The notes under the pieces: model-generated
Told to the model about the DNA's origin: nothing
Databases searched by the model: none
What the model saw: the letters and a program-made list of their open reading frames with translations, nothing else
Shown here: positions 8,552-19,941 of the stretch, piece by piece
Layout: every line of letters starts with the position of its first letter
Position numbering within the stretch: position 1 is the first letter of the stretch
DNA from: VXLM01 sp965242665
Lineage (GTDB): Bacteria; Chloroflexota; Dehalococcoidia; Lucifugimonadales; VXLM01
Direction of reading: 5' to 3'
Length of the DNA: 64,000 nucleotides
Assembly: GCA_965242665.1 (NCBI GenBank)
Contig: OZ251484.1
Span: forward strand, 372,001 to 436,000
Made by a program: the position numbers and the translations under genes

Positions 8552-10423
8552 ATGCCGCTCATAACCGCATCCGAGATTTCCGTCAGCTTCGCCGAGTTGG
8601 ACATTTTCAAGGGCGTCTCAGTCGATGTCAACGAGAGAGCACGCGTTGGAATCGTCGGACCAAACGGACAGGGCAAGACGACCCTGATCGAAACGCTCAT
8701 AGGAAGGCTGCTTCCGAACGCCGGCGCAGTGCGACGAAGGCGGGGCGTCACCATTGGATACGTTCCTCAGATCACAAAGCGCATGGAAGGCGCGACTCTC
8801 AAGGACGAGGTGATGCTGGCGTTCGAGGAGTTGAGTCGAATCGAGGAAGCACTTGCCAAGAGCGCAGAGGCCATACAGAACGCTGCTCCCCGCAATCTCA
8901 AGAACGCGGAGCGGAGATACGCGGACTTGCTCGAGGCATACGAGTCGGCAGGTGGCTATGACTACGAACACCGCATGGAGCGAGTCACTGCGGGGGTGGG
9001 GCTAACGCCGGATACCCTTGCGGCGCCGCTCGAATCGGCTAGCGGCGGACAACGCACCCGCGCATCCCTCGCGAAGGCTCTCCTAGCAGAACCGGACTTG
9101 CTCATCCTCGACGAACCCACGAATTACCTCGACTTCAGCGGGCTTGGTTGGCTGGAGGGGTTCCTGCGGCGAACCTCGCGCGCATTCGTAGTGGTCTCGC
9201 ACGATCGATACTTCCTCGACCAGGTCGCAAACGAAATCTGGGAAGTCAATCACGGACGAGTCGCCACGTTCAAAGGCAATTACAGCAAGTACCGTCACTT
9301 GAAGGCCGATAGGGAGCGGCGACAGCAGACGGAGTATGTTCGACAGCAGCGGTTCATCCGAAAGCAAGAGGATTTCATCGAGCGGTACCGGGCGGGACAG
9401 CGCTCTCGTGAGGCGCTGGGGCGCGAAAAGAGACTCAATCGGATGGAGCGCATCGAAGCCGTTCCAAAGGACAAATCAATCTCATTCAGCGCCGAAAGCG
9501 CCGGCCGCACAGGCCGGATCGTTCTCGCCACGCACGGTCTGGAAGTGGGGTATTTCGACCGCGGGCGCCCCGTCAGGCTCCTAGCAGTGGATGACACGGT
9601 TCTCGAACGCCAGACCAGAACTGCCGTCGTTGGGCCCAACGGCGCGGGGAAGACGACGTTCATCCACACCATACTTGGCATGACGCCCCCGGTTGCAGGC
9701 AAAGCGTCCCTTGGGCACAACGTCAAGGTCGGCTTTCAGCGACAGGGCGCTCTCGACCTGCCAGGCCACCGTTCCGCGCTCGATGCGGTGATGGACGGCA
9801 ACCATATCGACACGGAAGACGCTCGCACGTACCTCGGTAGGTTCCTCTTCAAGGGCGACGACGTATTCAAGCGGGTCTCCGTATTGAGCGGCGGAGAGCG
9901 CACTCGGTTGGCGCTGGCAAGACTGCTGCTCGAAGAGCCAAACGTCCTGATACTCGACGAGCCTACGACGCACCTCGACATCTCCAGCAGAGAGGCTCTC
10001 GAACAAGTATTGTCGGAATACGACGGAGCGCTGCTGTTCGTCTCTCATGACCGCGCGCTCATTTCGAGGCTGGCTACTCAGTTGCTGATCGTCGAGGATG
10101 GACGGATGCGCTTGTTCGACGGCGCATTCGAGGAATGGGCAAAGACGAAAGAAGAGCCTGCGGTCGAGAATGCCGTCTTGGCCAGGAAGAAGAAGGGCGC
10201 GAAAGGATCGCAGTCAAGGAAAACTCCAAAGCATGCGCCGCCCGCGCCGGTGTTGGAGTATGAGAGAATCATCACGGATCTGGAGGGAAGGCTTGCCGAA
10301 ATCGAGTCGAGCCTCGAACGCGCCGCACAGCGCCAGGATCTGGACGAGGTATCCAAGCTTGGGACAGAGTATAATAGAATCCAAACCGATTTGCAGGATG
10401 CGTGGGAGCGGTGGAGCGACTAG
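8552..10423 (+). CDS. ABC-F family ATPase (ribosome-associated type)
   Basis: A 623-aa protein with two ABC domains and no membrane segments, the ABC-F layout. Domain 1: Walker A at 36-44 (GPNGQGKTT), signature SGGQRTRAS, Walker B LLILDEPTNYLD. Domain 2: Walker A near 361-368 (GPNGAGKTT), signature SGGERTRLA, Walker B LILDEPTTHLD. The linker after domain 1 carries a charged helical segment (KQEDFIERYRAGQRSREALGR) typical of the P-site tRNA-interaction motif. The C-terminus has a Lys-rich stretch and a coiled coil (about 570-620) as in Uup-like members. Expected role: translation factor rescuing or regulating ribosomes. The exact subfamily is unresolved. Confidence 0.92.
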   Translation: MPLITASEISVSFAELDIFKGVSVDVNERARVGIVGPNGQGKTTLIETLIGRLLPNAGAVRRRRGVTIGYVPQITKRMEGATLKDEVMLAFEELSRIEEALAKSAEAIQNAAPRNLKNAERRYADLLEAYESAGGYDYEHRMERVTAGVGLTPDTLAAPLESASGGQRTRASLAKALLAEPDLLILDEPTNYLDFSGLGWLEGFLRRTSRAFVVVSHDRYFLDQVANEIWEVNHGRVATFKGNYSKYRHLKADRERRQQTEYVRQQRFIRKQEDFIERYRAGQRSREALGREKRLNRMERIEAVPKDKSISFSAESAGRTGRIVLATHGLEVGYFDRGRPVRLLAVDDTVLERQTRTAVVGPNGAGKTTFIHTILGMTPPVAGKASLGHNVKVGFQRQGALDLPGHRSALDAVMDGNHIDTEDARTYLGRFLFKGDDVFKRVSVLSGGERTRLALARLLLEEPNVLILDEPTTHLDISSREALEQVLSEYDGALLFVSHDRALISRLATQLLIVEDGRMRLFDGAFEEWAKTKEEPAVENAVLARKKKGAKGSQSRKTPKHAPPAPVLEYERIITDLEGRLAEIESSLERAAQRQDLDEVSKLGTEYNRIQTDLQDAWERWSD

Positions 10424-10477
10424 AGCGAACCGCACCCGCCCAGTCCCTGCCTGAATCCGTCCGGTGAGGCGCCCGTC

Positions 10478-11806
10478 ATGCCGTATAGCTCATGGTTTCA
10501 GTGCATCAATGCCCAATGCTCCGAGCGGATGGAGTTGACCGAGGTGGTGTACACCTGCGAGCGGTGCGGCGGTCTCCTCATGGTTGCGCACGATATGGAC
10601 GCCCTCAAGAACCGCAGCGGTGCAGCATGGATGAAGCTCTTCGACGACCGATACATGACCACTCAGTTTCCCTACGGCAGCGGCGTTTGGGGAAAGAAGG
10701 AATGGATATACCCCCAAATCGACGACGCAAGCATCGTCTCGACGTACGAGGGAGGCTCGAATCTCTTCAGGGCATTCAGATTCGGACAATTGATCGGCGT
10801 GGAAGACTTGTGGATCAAGCAGTCTGGGAACAGCCATACCGGATCGTTCAAAGACCTCGGGATGACAGTGCTCGTCTCGGCTGTCAAGCGGATGATCCAT
10901 CAAGGAGCCGACGTGCAGGCGGTTATTTGCGCGTCGACCGGAGACACCTCGGCCGCGGTGGCGGCGTACTGCGCTGCAGCGGACATCCCGTCAGTAGTGC
11001 TGCTCCCCAAGGACAAGGTGACGACGTCCCAGCTCGTGCAGCCGCTCGCCAACAATGCGCTTACCCTCGCGCTGGACACGGACTTCGACGGGTGCATGTC
11101 GATCGTTCGCCGATTGAGCGAGGACAAGCGCTTCTACCTGGCGAATTCGATCAACCCGCTCCGCATAGAAGGGCAAAAGACCATTAGCGTCGAGATCGTT
11201 CAGCAGGACGATTGGCAAGTACCTGACTGGGTAATCGTTCCGAGCGGCAATCTTGGCAACATCACCGCCATTGGCATCGGATTTCAGATGATGGAGGAGC
11301 TTGGACTCATCAACAAGCGGCCGCGGCTGGTAGCGGCTCAAGCCGCGGCCGCGGCGCCTCTCTACAATAGCTACAAGAACGGCTTCAAGTCGTTCGAGCC
11401 AATCCACGCAGAGAGCACCCAAGCAACCGCGATCCAGATTGGAAATCCAGTCAGCGCGCCGCGCGCCATTCCCATACTAGAAGCGTTCGACGGCATCGTC
11501 GAGCAGGCGACGGAGGACGAGTTGGCCGATGCCGCCGCAATGGCAGACTGCACCGGGCTCTTTGCCTGCCCACAAACAGGAGTGGCGCTTGCGGCGCTCA
11601 TCAAACTTGCGAAGAGAAAAGTCATCTCGCCAAACGACCGGGTGGTGGTCATCTCGACTGCCAACGGCCTGAAGTTCCTCGAGTTCAAGGTTGGGTATCA
11701 CAGAGCGGCGCTCCCTGAGATCGTATCCGCGCGCGCGAACAAGCCAGTCGAGATCCCCGGCGACTATCAGTCGGTCGTGAAGGCCATTACCCGCAGGAGC
11801 TCATAA
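10478..11806 (+). CDS. thrC: Threonine synthase
   Basis: A 442-aa fold-type II PLP enzyme. The PLP lysine is K125 in SGNSHTGSFKDLGM, and the phosphate-binding loop is PSGNLGN with ASTGDTSAA before it, all characteristic of threonine synthase. The N-terminus carries C9, C14, C27 and C30, a small zinc-ribbon-like element found in the class-1 bacterial enzymes that start with a Cys knuckle. Reaction: O-phospho-L-homoserine + water to L-threonine + phosphate. It is the last gene of the plus-strand run, 54 bases after the ABC-F gene, and converges with the acetamidase gene; no neighbouring threonine-pathway genes are present. Confidence 0.92.
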   Translation: MPYSSWFQCINAQCSERMELTEVVYTCERCGGLLMVAHDMDALKNRSGAAWMKLFDDRYMTTQFPYGSGVWGKKEWIYPQIDDASIVSTYEGGSNLFRAFRFGQLIGVEDLWIKQSGNSHTGSFKDLGMTVLVSAVKRMIHQGADVQAVICASTGDTSAAVAAYCAAADIPSVVLLPKDKVTTSQLVQPLANNALTLALDTDFDGCMSIVRRLSEDKRFYLANSINPLRIEGQKTISVEIVQQDDWQVPDWVIVPSGNLGNITAIGIGFQMMEELGLINKRPRLVAAQAAAAAPLYNSYKNGFKSFEPIHAESTQATAIQIGNPVSAPRAIPILEAFDGIVEQATEDELADAAAMADCTGLFACPQTGVALAALIKLAKRKVISPNDRVVVISTANGLKFLEFKVGYHRAALPEIVSARANKPVEIPGDYQSVVKAITRRSS

Positions 11807-11877
11807 GGGCCCCAAGGGAATCTGCTTGCGGTACGGCGGCAACGGCGAACGAGAGGGCAGCCGTGCGCCTACCCCGA

Positions 11878-12852
11878 TCACCCGCTGGGCACTAAGTACT
11901 TTCGGGGAATCTCTGCGCCAACCGTGTACTGCAAACGGCCCAAGCGCACCATCTGATATACGTTGACGCGGAAATCCGGGTTGATGGATGCGTGCATGTA
12001 GGCGTCGCGCTCGGTGACTCCGTACTCGGTGACCATCCAGTCCATGAGGTTTTCGATGGCGCTCTTGACGGCGTCTTCGAGAGGACGGTAGGAGTAGAGA
12101 GAAACGATCGACTCCTGCTTCTCGAGTCGGACGAAGGGTATCTTCTTGTCTGGGATGACTCTGCAAGAGAGGGTTAGCTCGCCGCGCGTCTCATCCGCAG
12201 TGCCGTAGAACTCTGTGTCGCCCTGACTGGCGTGGACGTCCCCGACGTAGAGCAAGCCTCCCTCGTGGTAGACATTCAGATATACGCGGGTCCCCTCTTT
12301 GATGTCTCGCACGTCGAGGTTGCCGCCCCAGGGGCCTTGTCCGACTGCGCTGGTTTCGACCTCTCGGTCGGGAGCGACACCGATCGTCCCAATCATCGGC
12401 GCGAGATCCCAAGTGACCTTGTCGTTGAAAACTCCCTTGCCGTCGCGCGTCGTGCCGCTCGGACCCGGAAGATGTTCGATGATATGGACGAAGGGCTCCT
12501 GAAAGGCCTTCCAGCGCCAAGAGTCCGCAAGCGGGCCTTGTCCGGGGCGGATGTTGGTGAATCCCTGGTGGTCGACGACGATGCGTTCGACGGTCACCTC
12601 TAGCAGGTCGCCGCGGTGAGCGCCCTCCACGAAGACAGGGCCGCCAATGGGATTCCCTTTCGGCGGATCGAATGCCCTCGTTGGGAGATCCATGATGTGC
12701 GGGGCCGCGTCTGCGGAACGAATGAGGCCAGAGCCGGCGTCTTCGGTTTCCACTACGAAGCGCTCCCCTTGTGCGACGTACAAGAGGGGGGCGTCGCGAT
12801 GATCGAACTCGTACTTCATTGCCTGGGAGCGGAGTATTCGTTGCATTTGCAT
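11878..12852 (-). CDS. Acetamidase/formamidase family protein
   Basis: A 324-aa protein of the FmdA/AmdA family, which hydrolyses formamide, acetamide or related short amides. Family hallmarks: GNPIGGPVFVEGAHRGDLLEV near the N-terminus, GPWGGNLDVRDI in the middle, GLLYVGDVHASQGDTEFYG, and YGVTERDAYMHASINPDFRV near the C-terminus. The His and acidic residues in GDVHASQGD are the expected metal-site region. The first Met (12852) or the second (12819, MKYEFDH) could be the start; neither has a strong ribosome site, and the shorter form fits the family better. It lies downstream of the giant repeat-protein gene on the same strand, with roughly 85-120 bases between. Confidence 0.88.
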   Translation of the reverse strand: MQMQRILRSQAMKYEFDHRDAPLLYVAQGERFVVETEDAGSGLIRSADAAPHIMDLPTRAFDPPKGNPIGGPVFVEGAHRGDLLEVTVERIVVDHQGFTNIRPGQGPLADSWRWKAFQEPFVHIIEHLPGPSGTTRDGKGVFNDKVTWDLAPMIGTIGVAPDREVETSAVGQGPWGGNLDVRDIKEGTRVYLNVYHEGGLLYVGDVHASQGDTEFYGTADETRGELTLSCRVIPDKKIPFVRLEKQESIVSLYSYRPLEDAVKSAIENLMDWMVTEYGVTERDAYMHASINPDFRVNVYQMVRLGRLQYTVGAEIPRKYLVPSG

Positions 12853-12936
12853 ATCAGAGAGTCCCGAAGCAAGAAGGTCTGGGAGTCAGCAGTGCGCTGC
12901 TATCAGGGAAATTGAAGTACACGTCCATCCAAAGAT

Positions 12937-15900
12937 TCACGACGCGAACCGCCTCCGAATCTTCAGATACCCAACGACGGACGCGACGAGAAGCACGACC
13001 AGCAGGAGCAGCCAAACGGTCGCGCTCACACCGCCGACACCAGCCGCGGACGGCGGCACGGGTGTCGGAGTAGCTGTAGGCTCTGGGGTGATTGGATCGT
13101 CGCTGACTGCACGAGCGACGAGGCCAGAACCATCAGGAGTGGGTGTGGAAGTGGGCGTAGCCGTGTACGTGGGCGTAGCTGTGCGGGTCGGGACGGCTGT
13201 CGGCGTGTACGTCGGAACGGGTGTAACCGTGTGCGTGGGCGTAGCCGTGCGGGTCGGGACGGCTGTTGGCGTGTACGTCGGAACGGGCGTAGCCGTATGC
13301 GTGGGCGTAGCCGTCGGCGTCGGGGTTGGCGTATCGACGGGCACACGGGCTGGGATGGCCGCCGGCTCGCGAGCTGGAATAGAACTCGGCAGCCGGTCCG
13401 TAGATGGCGTGGGCGTAGCAGTAGGTGTCGCCGTTGGCACGGGCGCCGCAGGCGCAGCTGTCGCCGTCGGCACAGGCAGCGCCGTAGGTATCGCCGTTGG
13501 AGTCGGCGACGGGGTTGGTGTAACCGTAGCCGTGGGTATCGCCGTTGGCGTCGGCGGCGGGGTTGGGGTAGCCGTAGCCGTGGGTACCGCCGTTGGCGTA
13601 GCCGTCGGCAGGAAGATCGAACTCCGGTCGCCGAAGAGCGGCGTAGGCGTGGGGGTAGGCTCCGCCGGAGGAGGCGGGGGAGGTGGTGCGGGCGGAGAGA
13701 ATATGATCGGGGGCGGAGGCAACGGAGGAGGCGGAGGAGGAGGGGACGCAACCGCAGATACCGTGATGGAGAATGTCAACTCACCCGTGTTCCCGTTCGC
13801 GTCCATCGCCGTCCAAGTGTACTGGGTCCTATCCATGCGCGCGCCAGGCGTACCGCTCACGAGGTAGGGGGGGGCATCCGCACGAGTTACGCCCGCAGGC
13901 AGTGCCGGGGCAAGCGTATACGTCAACGCGCCGTCGCCGCCGCTCGCCAACGGCAACGTAAACTGCGCTATTTGCTGTCGTTGCGTCCAGCTCTTGTCAC
14001 CAATCGTCTGCGATCCAAAAGTGACCACTCCTTCAACACTGATGTCGAAAGTGAGATATGCTGAGTTGCCGCCAGCGTCCTGAACCGTCCATCTGTACTC
14101 GGTCTGCGCCATGGCTATGCTGGGAGTGCCGCTCACCTCGCGCGTCGTGGGATTCCGCGTTACGCCACTGGGCAGCGCAGGACTCAACGTGTATGTCAGT
14201 ACACCACTCCCACCCCTCGCCTCAGGCAAGATGAACGACGTTATCTGCTCACGCTGCGTCCAACTCTTATCTTCTATCGTCTGAGAGCCGAAGTTCGGCA
14301 GCGAATTGCCTGGATCGGATACCACAACCGGCGCCACTTCTATGTTGAAGGTAAGCTCCGCTTCGTCACCGTCCGCGTCCGTCGCAGTCCACGTATACCC
14401 CGTTCGAGGGAACCACCCAGTAGGAGCACCGGATACCACCCGCGTCGTCTCATCACGACTTACTCCGCTCGGCAACGCAGGACTCAACGCATACGTCAAC
14501 GTACCGTCCCCGCCACTAGCCAACGGCAGCGTGAACGACGTTATCGACTGCCCTCCCATCCAATCCTTGTCCCCGATCGTCTGCAACCCAAATGTCGGCA
14601 CCCCATCCACAACGATATCGAACGTCAACGATACTTTGTCGCCGTCCGCATCCTCCGCGCTCCACGTGTACTCCGTACTCGACATCCCCGCGCCAGGCGT
14701 GCCGCTCACCACTCGCGTCGTAGCATCACGACTTACTCCACTCGGCAACGCAGGACTCAACGTGTACGTCAACGAACCGTCCCCGCCACTCGCAACAGGC
14801 AGCGTGAACGACGATATCGACTCCCCCTGCGTCCAACTCTTGTCCCCTATCGTCTGTGTTCCAAACGTCGGAACCCCGTCTACAGAAATGTGGAACATCA
14901 ACGACGTGCTACTTCCTTGGGCGTCTGTGGCAGTCCATGCGTACTCCGTCCGAGACAAGGCCACTCCAGGCGTTCCGCTAACTCTGAGCTGGGAATCCGC
15001 CGTCGTTGCCAGATGTACGCCGACAGGCAGAGCCGGGCTTAGCGTGTACACAGGCGTGCCGCTGCCGCCACTTGCCTGTGGAAGCACTAGCGGATCTATG
15101 CTCTGGTTCTGCGTCCAGGACTGGTCATCAATCGACCCGGAGAACGATATCGGTGGGTCGACAATTGGGTTTGGCCCCTCTCTCCCTTCCCCAGGAGGCT
15201 GAACAGGAGGTATCACTACCAATGCTGTCACGCCTATGTAGAACTCTATCTTGGCCGTGTCGCCGTCGGCATCGGTGACCATCCACGTGTACTTCGCCCG
15301 CGCCTTGTACGCAGTCGGCGTACCGCTCACGCGGTAGGGGGCTGTGGCTGCACGGACAACGCCATCGGGCAGCGCGGGCGACAGCTCATAGTTCAGATCG
15401 CCGTCACCATCGCTCGCGGTCGGGAGAATGAACGAGGTTATCTGCCTGTCCTTGGTAAAGTACTTGTTGTCGACCGTCTGCGACCCAAACGTCGGCACCC
15501 CATCCACTACGATGTCGAACGTCAACTCCGCAGCATCACCATCCGCATCCGTCGCAGTCCACGTGTACTCCGTGCTCGACATACCACCGCCTGGCGTACC
15601 GCTCACTATCCTCGTCGTCGCATGACGACTTACCCCGGTCGGCAGCCCAGGACTCAACGTGTACGTCAAACTACCGTCCCCGCCCGTCGCAACAGGCAGC
15701 GTGAACGACGATATCGACTCTCCCTGCGTCCAACTCCGGTCACCTATCGTCTGCGATCCAAACGTCGGCACAGCATCGATCTCGATGTCGAACTTCAACG
15801 ATACCTTGTCGCCGTCCTCGTCCGTCGCAGTCCACGTATACTCCGTGCTCGACATCCCCGCACCAGGAGTACCGCTCACTACTCGCGTCGTAGCATGACG

Positions 15901-17399
15901 ACTTACTCCGCCCGGCAACGCAGGAGACAGTGAGTACGACAACACACCGTCCCCGCCGGTCGCAGCAGGCAACGTGAACGACGATATCGACTCCCCCTGC
16001 GTCCAACTCTTGTCCCCTATCAAATGCGATCCAAACGTCGGCACCCCGTCCACTACGATGTCGAACGTCAACGATACTTCGTCGCCGTCAGCGTCCGTCG
16101 CAGTCCACGTGTACTCCGTACTCGCCATACCCCCGCCAGGCGTACCGCTCACCACTCGCGTCGTAGCATGACGACTTACTCCACCCGGCAGCGCAGGACT
16201 CAACGTGTACGTCAACGAACCATCTCCACCCGTCGCAGCAGGCAGCGTGAACACCGTTATCGACTGCCCCTGCGTCCAACTCCGGTCATCTATCGTCTGC
16301 ACCCCAAACGTCGGCACGGCATCGACCTCGATGTCGAACTTCAACGATACCTTGTCCCCGTCTGAATCCGTCGCAGTCCACGTATACTCCGTACTCGACT
16401 TACCCGCATCAGGAGTACCGCTCACCACCCGCGTCGTAGCATGACGACTCACTCCGCCCGGCAATGCAGGACTCAACGTGTACGTCAAGCTCCCATCTCC
16501 ACCCGTCGCAGCAGGCAGCGTGAACACCGTTATCGACTGCCCCTGCGTCCAACTCCGGTCATCTATCGTCTGCACCCCAAACGTCGGCACGGCATCGACC
16601 TCGATGTCGAACTTCAACGACACCTTGTCCCCGTCCGCGTCCGTCGCAGTCCACGTGTACTCCCTACTCGACATACCCCCACCAGGCGTGCCGCTCACCA
16701 CCCGCGTCGTAGCATGACGACTCACTCCGCCCGGCAACGCAGGACTCAACGTGTAACTCAACACGCCGTCCCCTCCGGTCGCAGCAGGCAACGTGAACGA
16801 CGATATCGACTGCCCCTGCGTCCAACTCTTGTCCCCTATCGAATGCGAACCAAACGTCGGCACTGCATCCACAACGATATCGAACGTCAACGATACCTCG
16901 TCTCCGTCCGCGTCCGTCGCAGTCCACGTGTACTCGGTGTTCGCCATACCCCCACCAGGCGTACCGCTCACCACCCTCGTCGTAGCATGACGACTCACTC
17001 CACTCGGCAATGCAGGACTCAACGTGTAACTCAACACGCCGTCCCCACCAGTCGCAGCAGGCAGCGTAAACGACGTTATCAACTGCCCCTCCGTCCAACT
17101 CTTGTCACCTATCGTCTGCGACCCAAACGTCGGCACCCCATCCACTACGATGTCGAACGTCAACTCCGCAGCATCACCATCCGCATCCGTCGCAGTCCAC
17201 GTGTACTCCGTGCTCGACATACCACCGCCTGGCGTACCGCTCACTATCCTCGTCGTCGCATGACGACTTACCCCGGTCGGCAGCCCAGGACTCAACGTGT
17301 ACGTCAAACTACCGTCCCCGCCCGTCGCAACAGGCAGCGTGAACGACGATATCGACTCTCCCTGCGTCCAACTCCGGTCACCTATCGTCTGCGATCCAA
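12937..17399 (-). CDS. Giant Ig-like repeat protein, C-terminal part with Thr-Pro stalk and membrane anchor
   Basis: This frame continues modules 31-43 of the 91-aa array, then a Pro-rich segment (PPPPPPPLPPPP), about 230 residues of Thr-Pro-Ala repeats (TPTPTATPTHTATPVPTYTP type), a single membrane helix (ATVWLLLLVVLLVASVVGYL) and a basic tail (KIRRRFAS). That is a wall-spanning stalk plus C-terminal anchor without LPxTG, a layout common in Chloroflexota surface proteins. It has no start codon or ribosome site of its own at the junction, so it is either the in-frame C-terminus of the giant gene after correction of one base (total about 7,573 aa) or a stranded fragment. Frame B is open upstream to 17643, but that part is out-of-frame nonsense. 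Confidence 0.8.
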
Positions 17400-19941
17400 C
17401 GTCGGCACAGCATCGATCTCGATGTCGAACTTCAACGATACCTTGTCGCCGTCCTCGTCCGTCGCAGTCCACGTATACTCCGTGCTCGACATCCCCGCAC
17501 CAGGAGTACCGCTCACTACTCGCGTCGTAGCATGACGACTTACTCCGCCCGGCAACGCAGGAGACAGTGAGTACGACAACACACCGTCCCCGCCGGTCGC
17601 AGCAGGCAACGTGAACGACGATATCGACTCCCCCTGCGTCCAACTCTTGTCCCCTATCAAATGCGATCCAAACGTCGGCACCCCGTCCACTACGATGTCG
17701 AACGTCAACGATACTTCGTCGCCGTCAGCGTCCGTCGCAGTCCACGTGTACTCCGTACTCGCCATACCCCCGCCAGGCGTACCGCTCACCACTCGCGTCG
17801 TAGCATGACGACTTACTCCACCCGGCAGCGCAGGACTCAACGTGTACGTCAACGAACCATCTCCACCCGTCGCAGCAGGCAGCGTGAACACCGTTATCGA
17901 CTGCCCCTGCGTCCAACTCCGGTCATCTATCGTCTGCACCCCAAACGTCGGCACGGCATCGACCTCGATGTCGAACTTCAACGATACCTTGTCCCCGTCT
18001 GAATCCGTCGCAGTCCACGTATACTCCGTACTCGACTTACCCGCATCAGGAGTACCGCTCACCACCCGCGTCGTAGCATGACGACTCACTCCGCCCGGCA
18101 ATGCAGGACTCAACGTGTACGTCAAGCTCCCATCTCCACCCGTCGCAGCAGGCAGCGTGAACACCGTTATCGACTGCCCCTGCGTCCAACTCCGGTCATC
18201 TATCGTCTGCACCCCAAACGTCGGCACGGCATCGACCTCGATGTCGAACTTCAACGACACCTTGTCCCCGTCCGCGTCCGTCGCAGTCCACGTGTACTCC
18301 CTACTCGACATACCCCCACCAGGCGTGCCGCTCACCACCCGCGTCGTAGCATGACGACTCACTCCGCCCGGCAACGCAGGACTCAACGTGTAACTCAACA
18401 CGCCGTCCCCTCCGGTCGCAGCAGGCAACGTGAACGACGATATCGACTGCCCCTGCGTCCAACTCTTGTCCCCTATCGAATGCGAACCAAACGTCGGCAC
18501 TGCATCCACAACGATATCGAACGTCAACGATACCTCGTCTCCGTCCGCGTCCGTCGCAGTCCACGTGTACTCGGTGTTCGCCATACCCCCACCAGGCGTA
18601 CCGCTCACCACCCTCGTCGTAGCATGACGACTCACTCCACTCGGCAATGCAGGACTCAACGTGTAACTCAACACGCCGTCCCCACCAGTCGCAGCAGGCA
18701 GCGTAAACGACGTTATCAACTGCCCCTCCGTCCAACTCTTGTCACCTATCGTCTGCGACCCAAACGTCGGCACCCCATCCACTACGATGTCGAACGTCAA
18801 CTCCGCAGCATCACCATCCGCATCCGTCGCAGTCCACGTGTACTCCGTGCTCGACATACCACCGCCTGGCGTACCGCTCACTATCCTCGTCGTCGCATGA
18901 CGACTTACCCCGGTCGGCAGCCCAGGACTCAACGTGTACGTCAAACTACCGTCCCCGCCCGTCGCAACAGGCAGCGTGAACGACGATATCGACTCTCCCT
19001 GCGTCCAACTCCGGTCACCTATCGTCTGCGATCCAAACGTCGGCACAGCATCGATCTCGATGTCGAACTTCAACGATACCTTGTCGCCGTCCTCGTCCGT
19101 CGCAGTCCACGTATACTCCGTGCTCGACATCCCCGCACCAGGAGTACCGCTCACTACTCGCGTCGTAGCATGACGACTTACTCCGCCCGGCAACGCAGGA
19201 GACAGTGAGTACGACAACACACCGTCCCCGCCGGTCGCAGCAGGCAACGTGAACGACGATATCGACTCCCCCTGCGTCCAACTCTTGTCCCCTATCAAAT
19301 GCGATCCAAACGTCGGCACCCCGTCCACTACGATGTCGAACGTCAACGATACTTCGTCGCCGTCAGCGTCCGTCGCAGTCCACGTGTACTCCGTACTCGC
19401 CATACCCCCGCCAGGCGTACCGCTCACCACTCGCGTCGTAGCATGACGACTTACTCCACCCGGCAGCGCAGGACTCAACGTGTACGTCAACGAACCATCT
19501 CCACCCGTCGCAGCAGGCAGCGTGAACACCGTTATCGACTGCCCCTGCGTCCAACTCCGGTCATCTATCGTCTGCACCCCAAACGTCGGCACGGCATCGA
19601 CCTCGATGTCGAACTTCAACGATACCTTGTCCCCGTCTGAATCCGTCGCAGTCCACGTATACTCCGTACTCGACTTACCCGCATCAGGAGTACCGCTCAC
19701 CACCCGCGTCGTAGCATGACGACTCACTCCGCCCGGCAATGCAGGACTCAACGTGTACGTCAAGCTCCCATCTCCACCCGTCGCAGCAGGCAGCGTGAAC
19801 ACCGTTATCGACTGCCCCTGCGTCCAACTCCGGTCATCTATCGTCTGCACCCCAAACGTCGGCACGGCATCGACCTCGATGTCGAACTTCAACGACACCT
19901 TGTCCCCGTCCGCGTCCGTCGCAGTCCACGTGTACTCAGTA
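15475..19941 (-). repeat. Higher-order tandem repeat: 2.7 copies of a 1,638-bp (6 x 273 bp) unit
   Basis: Aligning by eye, 15475-17112, 17113-18749 and 18750-19941 are the same sequence. The only difference noticed is two instead of three A residues at 17398-17399 (compare 15760-15762 and 19035-19037). Identity begins at CGTCTGCGACCC and ends where TCCCTACTCG becomes TCAGTACTCG. The unit equals six 91-aa modules. Such identity means very recent amplification, ongoing gene conversion, or an assembly artefact. Confidence 0.85.
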
